51,714 nucleotides of DNA from Segetibacter koreensis DSM 18137 (GTDB lineage: Bacteria > Bacteroidota > Bacteroidia > Chitinophagales > Chitinophagaceae), in NCBI RefSeq assembly GCF_000374045.1, contig NZ_KB893335.1, positions 1-51,714 on the forward strand. Reading direction: 5' to 3'. Below the pieces are notes generated by a model. It was given only the letters and a program-made list of their open reading frames with translations. It did not search any database and was not told where the DNA came from. The position numbers and the translations under genes were made by a program. How positions within the stretch are numbered: position 1 is the first letter of the stretch; every line of letters starts with the position of its first letter. Shown piece by piece: positions 16,627 to 25,513 of the stretch.

Positions 16627-17544
16627 TTATAAATGGAGGCTTTTTGATTTCTTTTTGCGTTTCCTGATTAGAAGTTGATTAGGTACCTGCTCATATTTAG
16701 TGTCGGGCTGAGTCAGTGCGTTTATTAGACTATTCTCCTTCGAATACTGAACTTCGTTTTTAACTTTCCCTGGAGTATTATTAGCATAAAAAGGTGAGTG
16801 TCGAGGTGTTTGTTTCACTTGTTGCTCTAATGTTCTCTGCAAATTCTTGATCGAAAAGTTTCTGTCCACTTCACTGCCTTTGTACTTGTATTCGCCAATC
16901 TTGAAACTAATCCCTTGCAGTTCGGTTGTCTGTCCCTTGTATTTAAATAGTGTCTCTATACCCTGTTTTTGCAATTGATTCTTCAAGTCATTCAGATCCG
17001 TGCATCTTGCTTTTGTTGCAGAAATAGCCTTGAAAACGGCGTATCTGTTTGCTTCTTTTTCATTTAATCTATCAAGATGAATTAGGTCTAAATTTTTAGT
17101 AACTGCTTCTTTTAATCCATATTGTTTAGTTAGTTGTTGGGCTACTTTTTTGCCTTTTAATCCTATCCAGTTGTCTTTAATTGTTTTCCCTTGATTGTTT
17201 ACCAAATTTGCAATCACATGCACGTGTGGATGCTCTTTATCGCAATGTTTTGTGATGGCAACTTGAGTATCTATTATGCCTAATTTTTTCAGGTATTCTC
17301 GGGCAATCTGAGCCATCTTTTCATCATGAATCTTTTCCCCAGGGTAGAAGCTGAGTATGGCATGAAAAACGGCCTTATGTAGTGAGGGTCTTAGGGCTTG
17401 CTGCTCTTCAAAATCTGATGCCATAAGTTTGCAGTCATGTCCGCGAACACCTTCCACATATAGTACTATAGCCCTGGTTTGATCGGCACAAACATATGGA
17501 CATACTCCGCTAAAAGAGCTACCTGTAATAACCTTGCTAATCAT
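16627..17544 (-). CDS. mobA: MobA-type relaxase (relaxase/mobilization nuclease)
   Basis: The first 150 residues are a relaxase domain (PF03432-like). The three-histidine metal site is seen as KHCDKEHPHVHVIANLV (His100, His107, His109). The likely catalytic Tyr is Tyr17 in SGVCPYVCADQ. The rest (residues 150-305) is a basic, helical tail with the NRYAVFKAISA and LQKQGIETLFKYK segments seen in Bacteroidota mobilization proteins. The protein is short compared with conjugative relaxases and has no helicase or primase domain, as expected for a mobilizable rather than self-transmissible element. Its ATG overlaps the end of mobC by 4 bases. Confidence 0.88.
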   Translation of the reverse strand: MISKVITGSSFSGVCPYVCADQTRAIVLYVEGVRGHDCKLMASDFEEQQALRPSLHKAVFHAILSFYPGEKIHDEKMAQIAREYLKKLGIIDTQVAITKHCDKEHPHVHVIANLVNNQGKTIKDNWIGLKGKKVAQQLTKQYGLKEAVTKNLDLIHLDRLNEKEANRYAVFKAISATKARCTDLNDLKNQLQKQGIETLFKYKGQTTELQGISFKIGEYKYKGSEVDRNFSIKNLQRTLEQQVKQTPRHSPFYANNTPGKVKNEVQYSKENSLINALTQPDTKYEQVPNQLLIRKRKKKSKSLHL

Positions 17545-17903
17545 TTTTTAAACCGTTGTAAGAGTTCGTCAAACTGGTTTCTATAAGTTTCAAAAACTAA
17601 CAATGCTTTCAACAATCCTTCCTTGTGTGCTTTTATTGTTAGCTGGTTTAAGTTATTTGCAATTCCTAGGGCAGTCCTAATTAATTGCCTTTCTTCATTA
17701 GTCAGCCTTGCAACGACTTGTCCATTTAAAGCCATTTGTCGTATGTAGACGCTAATCCCTAATCCTGCTTTAGCAGCCTTCTGTTTTACAACAAAATGTT
17801 CAACTTTCGAGAACCGCACACCCGTTACCGTATCTTTTTTTATGGCTTGCTTTGGCCGTCCTCCACCGTGTTTCATTTGTTCTGCTTCACTTTCCATAAT
17901 CAT
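17541..17903 (-). CDS. mobC: MobC-like relaxosome accessory protein
   Basis: The 120-residue protein has an N-terminal basic stretch (GGGRPKQAIKKDTVTGVRFS), a ribbon-helix-helix-like core (AAKAGLGISVYIRQMAL), and the conserved tail RLTNEERQLIRTALGIANNLNQ typical of MobC proteins (PF05713-like). Such proteins bind oriT and help open it for the relaxase. Translational coupling to mobA (4-base overlap) and the inverted repeat directly upstream support the role. Confidence 0.85.
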   Translation of the reverse strand: MIMESEAEQMKHGGGRPKQAIKKDTVTGVRFSKVEHFVVKQKAAKAGLGISVYIRQMALNGQVVARLTNEERQLIRTALGIANNLNQLTIKAHKEGLLKALLVFETYRNQFDELLQRFKK

Positions 17904-17934
17904 GCTTTTTTCTTATGCGACCAACGGGATGCAG

Positions 17935-17976
17935 AAGCAAGCCAGGGTTTTTGTGCAACAAAAACACCGCTTGCTT
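17935..17976. promoter_or_regulatory. Nested inverted repeat upstream of mobC: candidate oriT or operator
   Basis: An outer 8-bp repeat (AAGCAAGC at 17935-17942, GCTTGCTT at 17969-17976) encloses an inner 8-bp perfect repeat (GTTTTTGT at 17947-17954, ACAAAAAC at 17958-17965) with a 3-nt loop. The structure begins 32 bp upstream of the mobC start. Inverted repeats beside mobC are typical of oriT regions. It could instead be a terminator or an operator for MobC; no nick site was identified. Confidence 0.4.
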
Positions 17977-17984
17977 TTCTTTAG

Positions 17985-18707
17985 ACATTGTAAGTACCTA
18001 AGCTGCCGGTAACCCGTTTTTGATCCTTGCATAGTTTGACAATACATTCATTTAGATCTTTATAGACTGCATAGAATTTGCTTTTAGCAGGAAATTTTGC
18101 TGATCTCTTTTTAGCCACCCATAGTGCATTTTTTTAACATCGTTATCTTCGTGGACGCGCAGGCAACCTGGTTATGTTTTTCCATTAATAACAAGCTCCT
18201 GTCAAGGAATAAAAGTGAGTTTAGCATAAGAAAATTTGTCATTGAACGAGGATGTTATTGATGTAATCGTGATAGCTCAAGTAATCAAAAAAAGACCCCA
18301 AAAACACTGATATTATTGGCCTTTTTATCCACGTATGTAATCCACTTTGGCTAGCTGCTTCCCTTAAAACATTGGTTCCTTAATTTATATCCTCCTGCTA
18401 TATTTTTAAAGCCGATTGCCGTATAAATTTTACCACTAAAACTGTATGGAACGTCGCCGCAATAACTACTTTGCAATGCCTTCGACAATCATTTTTTTGC
18501 AGGTGGCAGCACAGTAATGGTTTGGTGACACGATGTTTTTCGCCTATTATTTTACTAGCCGTTTCAGTGATATCTGCTTGAAAGAAAACCTTATTTTAAA
18601 GCCTCTGATACGGCGATTTTACAAACTATTTCTATAGTTGATTTTGCGGGTGAAAAAGAAGATGAATGTAACTCGAGCTAGGGTCAATGAATTTCAAACA
18701 GAGTTTA
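17985..18707. other. Non-coding stretch between mobilization genes and HTH gene
   Basis: No gene or clear remnant was recognised on either strand. The stretch directly upstream of mobC would be the natural place for the rest of oriT. A weak AAAAAG...CTTTTT fold lies near 18288-18328. Confidence 0.35.
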
Positions 18708-19034
18708 TTACTGCCTGTTGGTCTTTCCTGCTTCGAGTAGTTGTTGTATTTCTTCGTAGTCGTAATAATGCACTCCGCCTATTTTAGTATAAGGAATGAC
18801 ACCCGAAGTTTTAAGAGTCTGTAAAGTGCCAGGAGAAATTTTTAAAAGTCGTCTCACTTCATGAGACTTCAGCCACTTTTTTGTTGTTATACCTGGTGCT
18901 GGCTTTAGTACCCTCAACAACTCTTCTAATAATTGTTTTTTAAATTCCACTAAATCATCAACAGTTATAAGTTGATGAGCGAAGATTTTCCTAGGATAAG
19001 TATCCTCTACTGTTTTTCTGAATGCTCTTTCCAT
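18708..19034 (-). CDS. Excisionase-like helix-turn-helix protein (MerR-type HTH_17)
   Basis: The 108-residue protein ends in a small winged HTH domain: KKWLKSHEVRRLLKISPGTL, QTLKTSGVIPYTKIGG, VHYYDYEEIQQLLEAGK. This is the helix-turn-helix type used by excisionases and Bacteroidota mobile-element regulators. The N-terminal 40 residues are helical (VDDLVEFKKQLLEELLRVL). It lies in the mobilization module, so control of excision or mobilization is a reasonable inference. Confidence 0.8.
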   Translation of the reverse strand: MERAFRKTVEDTYPRKIFAHQLITVDDLVEFKKQLLEELLRVLKPAPGITTKKWLKSHEVRRLLKISPGTLQTLKTSGVIPYTKIGGVHYYDYEEIQQLLEAGKTNRQ

Positions 19035-19735
19035 TACACCTCATTTTTTATTTCAAAATTTTATATAGTCCACTACGCTAATTCATGTTTTTAAAATAGT
19101 TTTAGTGCTTCGACCTTCAGATTGTTTAATGTCAATTAGTCTCAATTTTATTTACGTTCTTAATCTTAATAATCAAGCAACTATTTGAAACACTTTAATA
19201 GGAAGACGAAATTAGATACTAGAGGTAGCTCAAACAATCCTGTTCAAATTTTAAACAGGAGAGAAAAGTTAGCGCCTTTAACCTTGCAGAAGATGTTGAC
19301 GTAGGAGCTAATTCAAATGAATATTAAAAAGAGTGGGCGTAGAAGCAATTGCGAGTTGTATTAAAATGCTGATGAACATGTTAGGCAAAATGGTAGCGTG
19401 GCGGAGAAAAGCGAATGACACGCATAAAACAACAATCATTCCTGATTATGAACAAAAAGCGTAGAAACAGAAATTACTTTTGGAAGTGATAGCGTTGATA
19501 ACGTTTTCTTGCATAAAGAAGTTGTGGGAATGAGGGAGAAGATGAAGTGGAGCTTCGTGAGACACAAACAAGCTTACTGGATGCATAACAGTTAAGCTTT
19601 GCTAAAGTGATTTCGGGGTAGAATAACGACTAAATAAGTGTATGCGAGGCTTTGAAAAACTTTAATTCAAAGCCTAAAATGTTTTTGAAAAGAAAGATAA
19701 TTGGCACATCAGTAACAAAAATGGTACGCTTTTCC
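19035..19735. other. Degenerate stretch with one strong inverted repeat
   Basis: Short plus-strand frames look protein-like (for example VETEITFGSDSVDNVFLHKE near 19460-19520 and EDEVELRETQTSLLDA in another frame) but contain many stops and match no family I recognise. A 10-bp perfect inverted repeat closes the stretch at 19647-19675. Confidence 0.35.
19647..19675. terminator. 10-bp inverted repeat, possible terminator
   Basis: AGGCTTTGAA (19647-19656) and TTCAAAGCCT (19666-19675) form a perfect stem with a 9-nt loop. There is no strong T-run on either side, so the terminator call is weak. It lies 60 bp downstream of the monooxygenase gene's stop, in the position of its terminator. Confidence 0.35.
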
Positions 19736-20767
19736 CTACTTCCGCACCGCCTCTCTCACCTTTGGTGCAATCTTCGTCCCAAAGATTTCGATAGATTTCA
19801 TCATTGTTTGATGTGACGGTCCACCAACATCCATGTGTGCTGAGAAGCGGGTAAGGCCAAACATCTCAAACATGTGAAGTATTTTATCGATAGCTTCATT
19901 AGCATCGCCAATGATAAGATGACCTTGTGGTGAGCGCCCCTGTTCAAACTGTTGCTTTGTGTATGCTGGCCATCCTCTTTGCCTTCCAATGCGGTTCATT
20001 TGCGCTGCATATGTTGGATAGTACTCGTCTGCGATTTGCCTGCTATTCTCGCCAAAAAACGAATGTATATGTACACCTACTTGTAGTGTTTCAACACTGT
20101 GACCAAAATGCTGAAGTGCTTTTCTGTAATAGTCGAATAGCGGCTTGAATTGTGAGGGGTTTCCGCCAATAATAGCAAAAATTACAGGCAGGTTAAACTT
20201 TGCCGCTCTAACTACCGACTCCGGTGTGCCGCCAACAGCCACCCAAATATCTAATGCGTCATTCACTGCACGTGGTAGTACCTGCTGGTTCTCCAATGCC
20301 GGCCGGAACTTGCCTTTCCATGTTACATTGGGCTGCTTATTGATCTGCAAGAGCAGCTCCAGTTTCTCCTCAAACAACTCGTTGTAATGTTGCAGGTCGT
20401 AACCAAATAATGGAAAGGACTCGGTAAAACTTCCGCGACCTACCATCAGTTCAGCTCGCCCATTGCTAATCAGGTCAACCGTAGCAAAACTCTGGTACAA
20501 CCGCACGGGATCAGACGAACTTAATACAGAAACAGCGCTTCCCAGTTTAATGTTCTTTGTTACGGTTGCTGCTGCAGCCAATAAAATCTCAGGCGTTGAG
20601 ACTGCATAATCGGGACGGTGATGCTCACCTATGCCAAAAAAATCAAGGCCTACCTCATCCATCAATTTGATCTCTTCTATTAATTCCTGCATCCGCTGCT
20701 GTGCAGGCTGCACCTCACCCTTACTATTTATGTGCAGATCTCCAAACATTCCAACCCCTAATTCCAT
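19736..20767 (-). CDS. LLM-class flavin-dependent oxidoreductase (luciferase-like monooxygenase)
   Basis: The complete 343-residue protein has the bacterial luciferase-like TIM-barrel pattern: MELGVGMFGDL, DEVGLDFFGIGEHHRPDYAV, LGSAVSVLSSSDPVRLYQSF, SNGRAELMVGRGSF, IWVAVGGTPESVVRAA and a C-terminal ARFSAHMDVGG-like segment. It should use reduced FMN; the substrate is unknown. A pirin remnant lies upstream on the same strand and an MRJP/SMP-30-like gene beyond it. A C-terminal copy of about 130 residues, highly similar, lies at 27186-27594, so part of this gene was duplicated. Confidence 0.9.
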   Translation of the reverse strand: MELGVGMFGDLHINSKGEVQPAQQRMQELIEEIKLMDEVGLDFFGIGEHHRPDYAVSTPEILLAAAATVTKNIKLGSAVSVLSSSDPVRLYQSFATVDLISNGRAELMVGRGSFTESFPLFGYDLQHYNELFEEKLELLLQINKQPNVTWKGKFRPALENQQVLPRAVNDALDIWVAVGGTPESVVRAAKFNLPVIFAIIGGNPSQFKPLFDYYRKALQHFGHSVETLQVGVHIHSFFGENSRQIADEYYPTYAAQMNRIGRQRGWPAYTKQQFEQGRSPQGHLIIGDANEAIDKILHMFEMFGLTRFSAHMDVGGPSHQTMMKSIEIFGTKIAPKVREAVRK

Positions 20768-20826
20768 ACTAATGATTTTTAATTTTGCGAAGATACTTGC
20801 TCTGCTTTATTGCTTTTGTTTTATGC

Positions 20827-21190
20827 CTACCAACTCGATCTTTGGCTTTCGCCTACCGTTGAAATATGTTTCATTTTCCCCTGCTTGTATTCACTATAAA
20901 AACGCATCATGTCCTGTGAACTATCTGCAATGAAGGGACCATGTGAAACAATGGAGTCGCTGGTTGGTTTACCGCTATACAGCCCAAGCTCCGTTGTTAC
21001 CTGCTGTTAACTTCAGCTCATTTGCAGCATCATCGTTTGCAATATCTAACCATCCCACCTGGTACTTGTTCAACTGTTTTTCATCTTCACAAATCACCAC
21101 GCTTCCGTCTAAAACCGGTAAGAAGGTGTTGAAGTTGGCAGGTATATCAAGTACAGTTGTAGCACCGGGCTCAATGCTGACATCAGCAAT
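20827..21190 (-). pseudogene. Pirin-family protein, C-terminal half, frameshifted
   Basis: The minus strand reads DVSIEPGATTVLDIPANF, NTFLPVLDGSVVICEDEK, QVGWLDIANDDAANELKL, then after one frameshift SGKPTSDSIVSHGPFIADS and EYKQGKMKHISTVGESQRSS with a natural stop. These are the second cupin domain and the characteristic C-terminus of pirins. The N-terminal metal-binding cupin is missing, with a stop near 21190. Pirin genes often accompany flavin-dependent oxidoreductases, as here. Confidence 0.75.
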
Positions 21191-21323
21191 TCACCAACGT
21201 ACTACAAGGCCTAACCGCAGTTCGTTCCTTCGGATTTGTGGTAAGTAGAGCTTTTATGTACTTAGCTTTTGTGCTACAATTTAGCCTTGGTTGCGTCGCA
21301 CTCTGGTTTTGTCGCGGCTCGTT

Positions 21324-22355
21324 TTATGTGGCAGGCAACTTCATCCGGTAAATGGCATAAGGTGTTGTTCTTTTATTTTCGCCTTCATTGTAATCGGGTT
21401 GCTTATTGATCTGCGAGCAACTGATGTATAAAAAGCCGTCGGCCGAAATGGAATAACTATCGGGCCAAATCAGCCTTTCGTCTGCTACTAAATCTTCCTG
21501 TTTAAGTTCAGGCGTTATTTTTACCATTTTGTAGTTCTGGTAATCACCCTGGTAAAGGTTGCCGGTGGGGTCAAAGATCATCCCATCAGTAACAGCGAAC
21601 GTTCCCAAATCTTCTACCGCAGCCTCCACTTTATCTTCCGTTAATTCTTCATTACGTAAAAACTTGGTTCTTATGCGGTACAGTTTATTATCGGTGAGTG
21701 GTTTGTAATAAAGCAATTCACCGTCGGGTGACAGCGCGATCCCATCCGAATGAAGGTGCACCGGTTGGCCCTGTTTTTTAAATTCTTTCCCATCCACTAT
21801 CAGCTTAAAGGATGGGTCGTGCTTCACCGAATAATGATTGCCGAGCAACTGTATGATTGTTCCGTTTTCAAGATTAACCACCACAATTCCACCTTCGTTC
21901 ATATTGGTTAAATAGGCTACTTTTCTTTGCGTATCAACGCGAACATCGTTAATATAACTTTTGTTACTTAGTATCCCATCAAACCTGTACACTTCTTCAA
22001 TGCTGTTAGTGGCAAGGTTGAACTTTACCAGCTTATAACTATTGTCATACACCTGTTCCATAAAAGGGCATGCAGGGTCAACAACCCAGAGGTAATTCTC
22101 ATTGTCAACATACACGGCCTGCGCACAAACCCATTTGTTCTTTCCGTCGTCACCGTCTTTCCAGCTGTTCCACTGTTCGTCGGGAAATGGTTTGCATGTA
22201 TCAGGTCCAACGATTTCGACCACGCTCCACTTATGTGGGCCAGGCCATAGGGGATAACAGGTAAACACACGTCCGTCTTTTGATACCGCCACACCTGTTA
22301 GCTGGTAGGTATCGTCTGAAAAAACTTTTTCAAGTTGATTACTGTTTGTACTCAT
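21324..22355 (-). CDS. MRJP/yellow or SMP-30-like six-bladed propeller protein
   Basis: The 343-residue protein is a beta-propeller similar to major royal jelly/yellow proteins and SMP-30-type lactonases (PF03022/PF08450). Repeated blade motifs include QLTGVAVSKDGRVFTCYPLW, WVVDPACPFM, YINDVRVDTQRKVAYLTNMN, SDGIALSPDGELLYYKPLTD and VTDGMIFDPTGNLYQGDYQN. No signal peptide is seen, which is unusual for yellow-like proteins but normal for lactonases. The DSYSISADGFLYISCSQIN end is intact. The substrate is unknown. Confidence 0.8.
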   Translation of the reverse strand: MSTNSNQLEKVFSDDTYQLTGVAVSKDGRVFTCYPLWPGPHKWSVVEIVGPDTCKPFPDEQWNSWKDGDDGKNKWVCAQAVYVDNENYLWVVDPACPFMEQVYDNSYKLVKFNLATNSIEEVYRFDGILSNKSYINDVRVDTQRKVAYLTNMNEGGIVVVNLENGTIIQLLGNHYSVKHDPSFKLIVDGKEFKKQGQPVHLHSDGIALSPDGELLYYKPLTDNKLYRIRTKFLRNEELTEDKVEAAVEDLGTFAVTDGMIFDPTGNLYQGDYQNYKMVKITPELKQEDLVADERLIWPDSYSISADGFLYISCSQINKQPDYNEGENKRTTPYAIYRMKLPAT

Positions 22356-22645
22356 GAGTGAATCGTTTTAATTAAAATGTTACCAATAGAAATTTTACAG
22401 GTCAATACGTGCTTATGCTTGCTTTTTATAGTTGAACTTAAAGTGTCCATTATCATCCCGGCCACTCTTTTCATCATGAAATCTGCGAGCAAGCCTTTAA
22501 TTTTGAACTTGAATAAAGAGGTAAATTCTCCATCCCGGTTGAAAAGAAAACTATTCTCCGAACGAGAAGCAATAAAGAGATCCGCCTCAGACCTCTGATG
22601 AAATAGCCGTTATCGACCGAAGCTGTACGATTGTTTTTGATTTAA
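22356..22645. other. Intergenic stretch
   Basis: About 290 bases without a recognised gene. A plus-strand frame (SKPLILNLNKEVNSPSRLKR) resembles nothing I know. Confidence 0.3.
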
Positions 22646-22811
22646 TTAAGGATTAAAATTCTCCGCGGTAACCTTCAGCAAATCCATATCCGGGAAACTG
22701 CCAAGCAACGAAAGCGCATGTTTGGTTAATTCCTGAGGAATACGGCCAGTGAGGTGTTTTAAACGGGCACCATTGTCAGGAAAAACATCAAAAATGCCAT
22801 ACTCATCATTA
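22646..22811 (-). pseudogene. Antibiotic-biosynthesis-type monooxygenase (ABM), C-terminal fragment
   Basis: The minus strand reads DEYGIFDVFPDNGARLKHLT, GRIPQELTKHALSLLG and ends TAENFNP with a stop. This matches the second half of ABM-fold proteins, where EYGIFDVFPD and HL-G are conserved. The first half is missing. It lies 13 bp beyond the end of the lipoprotein gene. Confidence 0.55.
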
Positions 22812-22823
22812 GGTCCTTAAGCC

Positions 22824-24260
22824 CTACTCAATTACAAGAACGTTGGTAACGGTTTGGGCGTACGAAAAGTCCGTCCAAGACCAAACCAGGCGATTGTAGG
22901 CATCGAATTCTACAGCATGAGGACCTGTGCCAGTATTGCCGTCACCAAGCCAATTAGCAATGAGGATATTGCCGTTAGCAGGAACAACGCTATAGCCTGA
23001 AAACTTTCGCAGTCGCGCTGCCGGGTGTTTAGTCATGCCGCCCCAGTATTTGACAACCGCGCCGGTCGAACCGAACTCCAGCAGCTTGTTGTCATCCTTC
23101 CCCGGCTGGTACAAGTTGCCAACAGGGCACATCGTTGCTCGCGTGTTGCCATTGGTAAGGCGGTTGGCGACGTAGCCCTTACCACCGTAAAGCAACTGCT
23201 GCCACACAACCGTGCCAGCCCCATCGACCTCGAACACTTTATACTTTAAGTCGTTGTTAAAGTCGCCCGTGATCAATGTGTGGCCATTAGGTAACCGGCG
23301 AGCAAGACGAAAGGTTGTAATATTATTTATAGTCACCCTTGCGACTTCCCGCCCTGCGCTGGTCACTTCGGATAGTACCACTTTGGCAGGAGTACTGCCA
23401 GAAGCCACCCTTGACCAGCCCAACAATGTGTTACCGTTACGCAATCGCTGCGCGGTGGAAACCCCAGAATATGTACTGATGGACCAACCCCTGGCACCAG
23501 TAGTGCGGTCGTATTCCGCCGCGCCGTTGCCATGGCTGACCAATATCTTGTTGTTTGCGACCAACTGCAAGTCTCGGGAACCAGTAGGAATAGAAATTTT
23601 CCAGTTTTTGGAAGGGTCCTTTTGATTAAGAAAGATGAGTTGGTTGAAGCCATTGTCTACCATGTAAAGAAGGTGCTTTAAACCATTACTACTAAAGTTA
23701 AGGTTATCGACGTTGGGTCCGTTATAACCAATAGTAGTGAGTCGTATTTTGTTTGCTCCGCTAATTAAGTTTGCATATGTCGAAGAAAGAGCCCATGTTG
23801 ACCAGGCGCCAGTTGGAGGAAAGGCAAGCGTAGTTGCAACTACGGCTCCATTTATTTTCAGTTGCAAAGGCCGATCAGTCGTTGCTCCATTTGCAAACCT
23901 GAATTTTAGCAAAAAAGGACCGGCAGCAGAAGTATTAACTGTGAATTCGATAAAATCACCAGTAGTATTTACGAAATCAGCGTACCCGGAGCCTGTATAA
24001 CCAGTTTGACCGGACGCTTTTACTGCTCCACTTAAAACAGCCAGTTCCGCTTCAAGAATTTCGGATTGAGTTAAAGCGGCGGTAACTAAATTGGTGCTTT
24101 TTCTGCCGCTCTTTTCGTAGGAGTAACCTAATTCCTTTTTGCAACCGGTAAACAAAATAGCAGCAACAAGGAAACATGTAAAAAGTCTTAACCGAAAAAA
24201 GCAATAGCTGCCATAAGCAGATATATTATGTAAATGTTTCATTGTGTTTAGATTTCTCAT
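22824..24260 (-). CDS. Lipoprotein with CBM-like domain and propeller-like repeats
   Basis: The 478-residue protein has a long N-terminus ending in a lipobox (VAAILFTGC, Cys40), so it is lipid-anchored. Residues 65-185 look like a CBM6/CBM35-type sandwich (ILEAELAVLSGAVKASGQTG, DFIEFTVNTSAAGPFLLKF, PLQLKINGAVVATTLAFP, WSTWALSSTYANLISGANKI). The rest has propeller-like blades (LVSHGNGAAEYDRTTGARGW, QRLRNGNTLLGWS, RRLPNGHTLITGDF, RLTNGNTRATMCPVGNLY, SVVPANGNILIANWLGDGNT), similar to arylsulfotransferase/PQQ-like propellers. Catalytic residues of a lyase or sulfotransferase were not identified. It probably binds a glycan at the cell surface. Met7 is an alternative start. Confidence 0.75.
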   Translation of the reverse strand: MRNLNTMKHLHNISAYGSYCFFRLRLFTCFLVAAILFTGCKKELGYSYEKSGRKSTNLVTAALTQSEILEAELAVLSGAVKASGQTGYTGSGYADFVNTTGDFIEFTVNTSAAGPFLLKFRFANGATTDRPLQLKINGAVVATTLAFPPTGAWSTWALSSTYANLISGANKIRLTTIGYNGPNVDNLNFSSNGLKHLLYMVDNGFNQLIFLNQKDPSKNWKISIPTGSRDLQLVANNKILVSHGNGAAEYDRTTGARGWSISTYSGVSTAQRLRNGNTLLGWSRVASGSTPAKVVLSEVTSAGREVARVTINNITTFRLARRLPNGHTLITGDFNNDLKYKVFEVDGAGTVVWQQLLYGGKGYVANRLTNGNTRATMCPVGNLYQPGKDDNKLLEFGSTGAVVKYWGGMTKHPAARLRKFSGYSVVPANGNILIANWLGDGNTGTGPHAVEFDAYNRLVWSWTDFSYAQTVTNVLVIE

Positions 24261-24682
24261 TAAGAAAAATTTGTGTTAACATTCTGTATATTAACAGGAG
24301 TCCGAAACTTGATACAAACAAGGATAAGGAAAGCATTGGAAACGAATGAATATTCAGGAGAATTACCAGTAGTAAAATACAAATTTTACCTTGCAATTGC
24401 AAGTGAAAAGGGGGAATTTTTGTCTAATTAGGGCACCTAAAGACCTTGCAGGAATAAGACTACCCGCACATAAGTTAGAACGTCCGGGATTAACTGGACA
24501 AAACTTGCATGGCTTTTGCTCTGTTTAGTCCTTCACATTTGTTGCTGTAATGTTTAGTCTTCACTGTTTCAAATACAGTCATACCATTTAATTCCCTCAG
24601 TGAGGGTACGTTCTTCTCCCGTAGCTGAACGAATGACTTTAACGGTCTTGCAGATGTTGATATTAAATTAAGGTCCTTCTTA
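24261..24682. other. Intergenic stretch before the truncated esterase
   Basis: No gene was recognised. A minus-strand frame at about 24515-24650 (SFVQLREKNVPSLRELNGM, TVFETVKTKHYSNKCEGL) looks coding but matches no family I know and has no clear start. Confidence 0.3.
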
Positions 24683-24814
24683 GTGGAAGCTTCCCTATCG
24701 GGCGCAGCTATAAAATCTGCGGACTACTTACTCTTTCTTTTCATATTTTTACTAACGCCGGAGGTTGCTGAACAGTTAATAAGTATCTTTCATTTATTGT
24801 ATAGTGCTCGTGAT

Positions 24815-25513
24815 GTGAAAACAATATTTTCTGTTGTATGTGTACTGATCTTTATTAACATCACTGTTGCCCAAACTACTACCGGCTCTGTTGTTACAAG
24901 CATTATCCATTCAGTTTATCTGCAAAACAAGGGCGGCGAAAATCCTGACAGGGCTATTTCGGTTTATCTTCCTGCAGGTTATGCAAACTCAAAGCACCGT
25001 TATCCTGTCATCTATTACCTGCATGGTTTTATGGGTACAGACAGTATTGCGACCAATATGAAAAGCATTCTCGACATGTCAATTGCAAAAAGTAAAATCG
25101 GACCTTACATATTGGTCATCGCAGACAATAACACTTTATACTCAGGGAGCTTTTACAGTAATTCTTCCCTCACCGGCAACTGGAGTGAGTTTGAAGCTAA
25201 AGAACTGGTTGCCTATATGGATAAAAATTTCAGAACAATCGCAACTCGCGACGCACGTGCAATTGGGGGCCATTCAATGGGTGGATACGGCGCGTTAAAA
25301 ATTGCCATGCTCTATCCGGATGTGTTCAGTTGTGTATATGCCTTGAGTCCGGATTTGCTTGCTTTTTTAAAGGAGTTTGGACCCAACAGAGATTCCTATA
25401 AACAACTTGCTGCTATCAAATCAAAAGATGCCTTGGATAAGACATATTACCGCAGGGTGATCGCTGCATGCGCAAGATCGTGGTCACCTAACGCAAACAA
25501 ACCGCCATTTTAG
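24815..25513 (+). pseudogene. Truncated PF00756 esterase, paralogue of the operon esterase
   Basis: From a GTG at 24815 (VKTIFSVVCVLIFINITVAQ, signal peptide) the protein follows the esterase at 14077-15114 closely: NKGGENPDRAISVYLPAGYA, YPVIYYLHGFMG, the nucleophile elbow GGHSMGGYG and DVFSCVYALSPDLLAFLKEF. It ends at NKPPF with a TAG, where the full paralogue continues with YIDLPFNYIG. The last 100 or so residues, including the catalytic His, are missing. The frame is open upstream to 24683 but that part is unlike a signal peptide. The sequence after the stop belongs to an exonuclease fragment on the other strand. Confidence 0.8.

Noticed and set aside
18288-18328. AAAAAGACC...GGCCTTTTT fold as a terminator
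   Set aside because: The stem has an internal mismatch, the loop is over 20 nt, and no gene ends nearby.
25083-25298. Plus-strand frame inside the truncated esterase
   Set aside because: It is an out-of-frame shadow of the esterase coding sequence.
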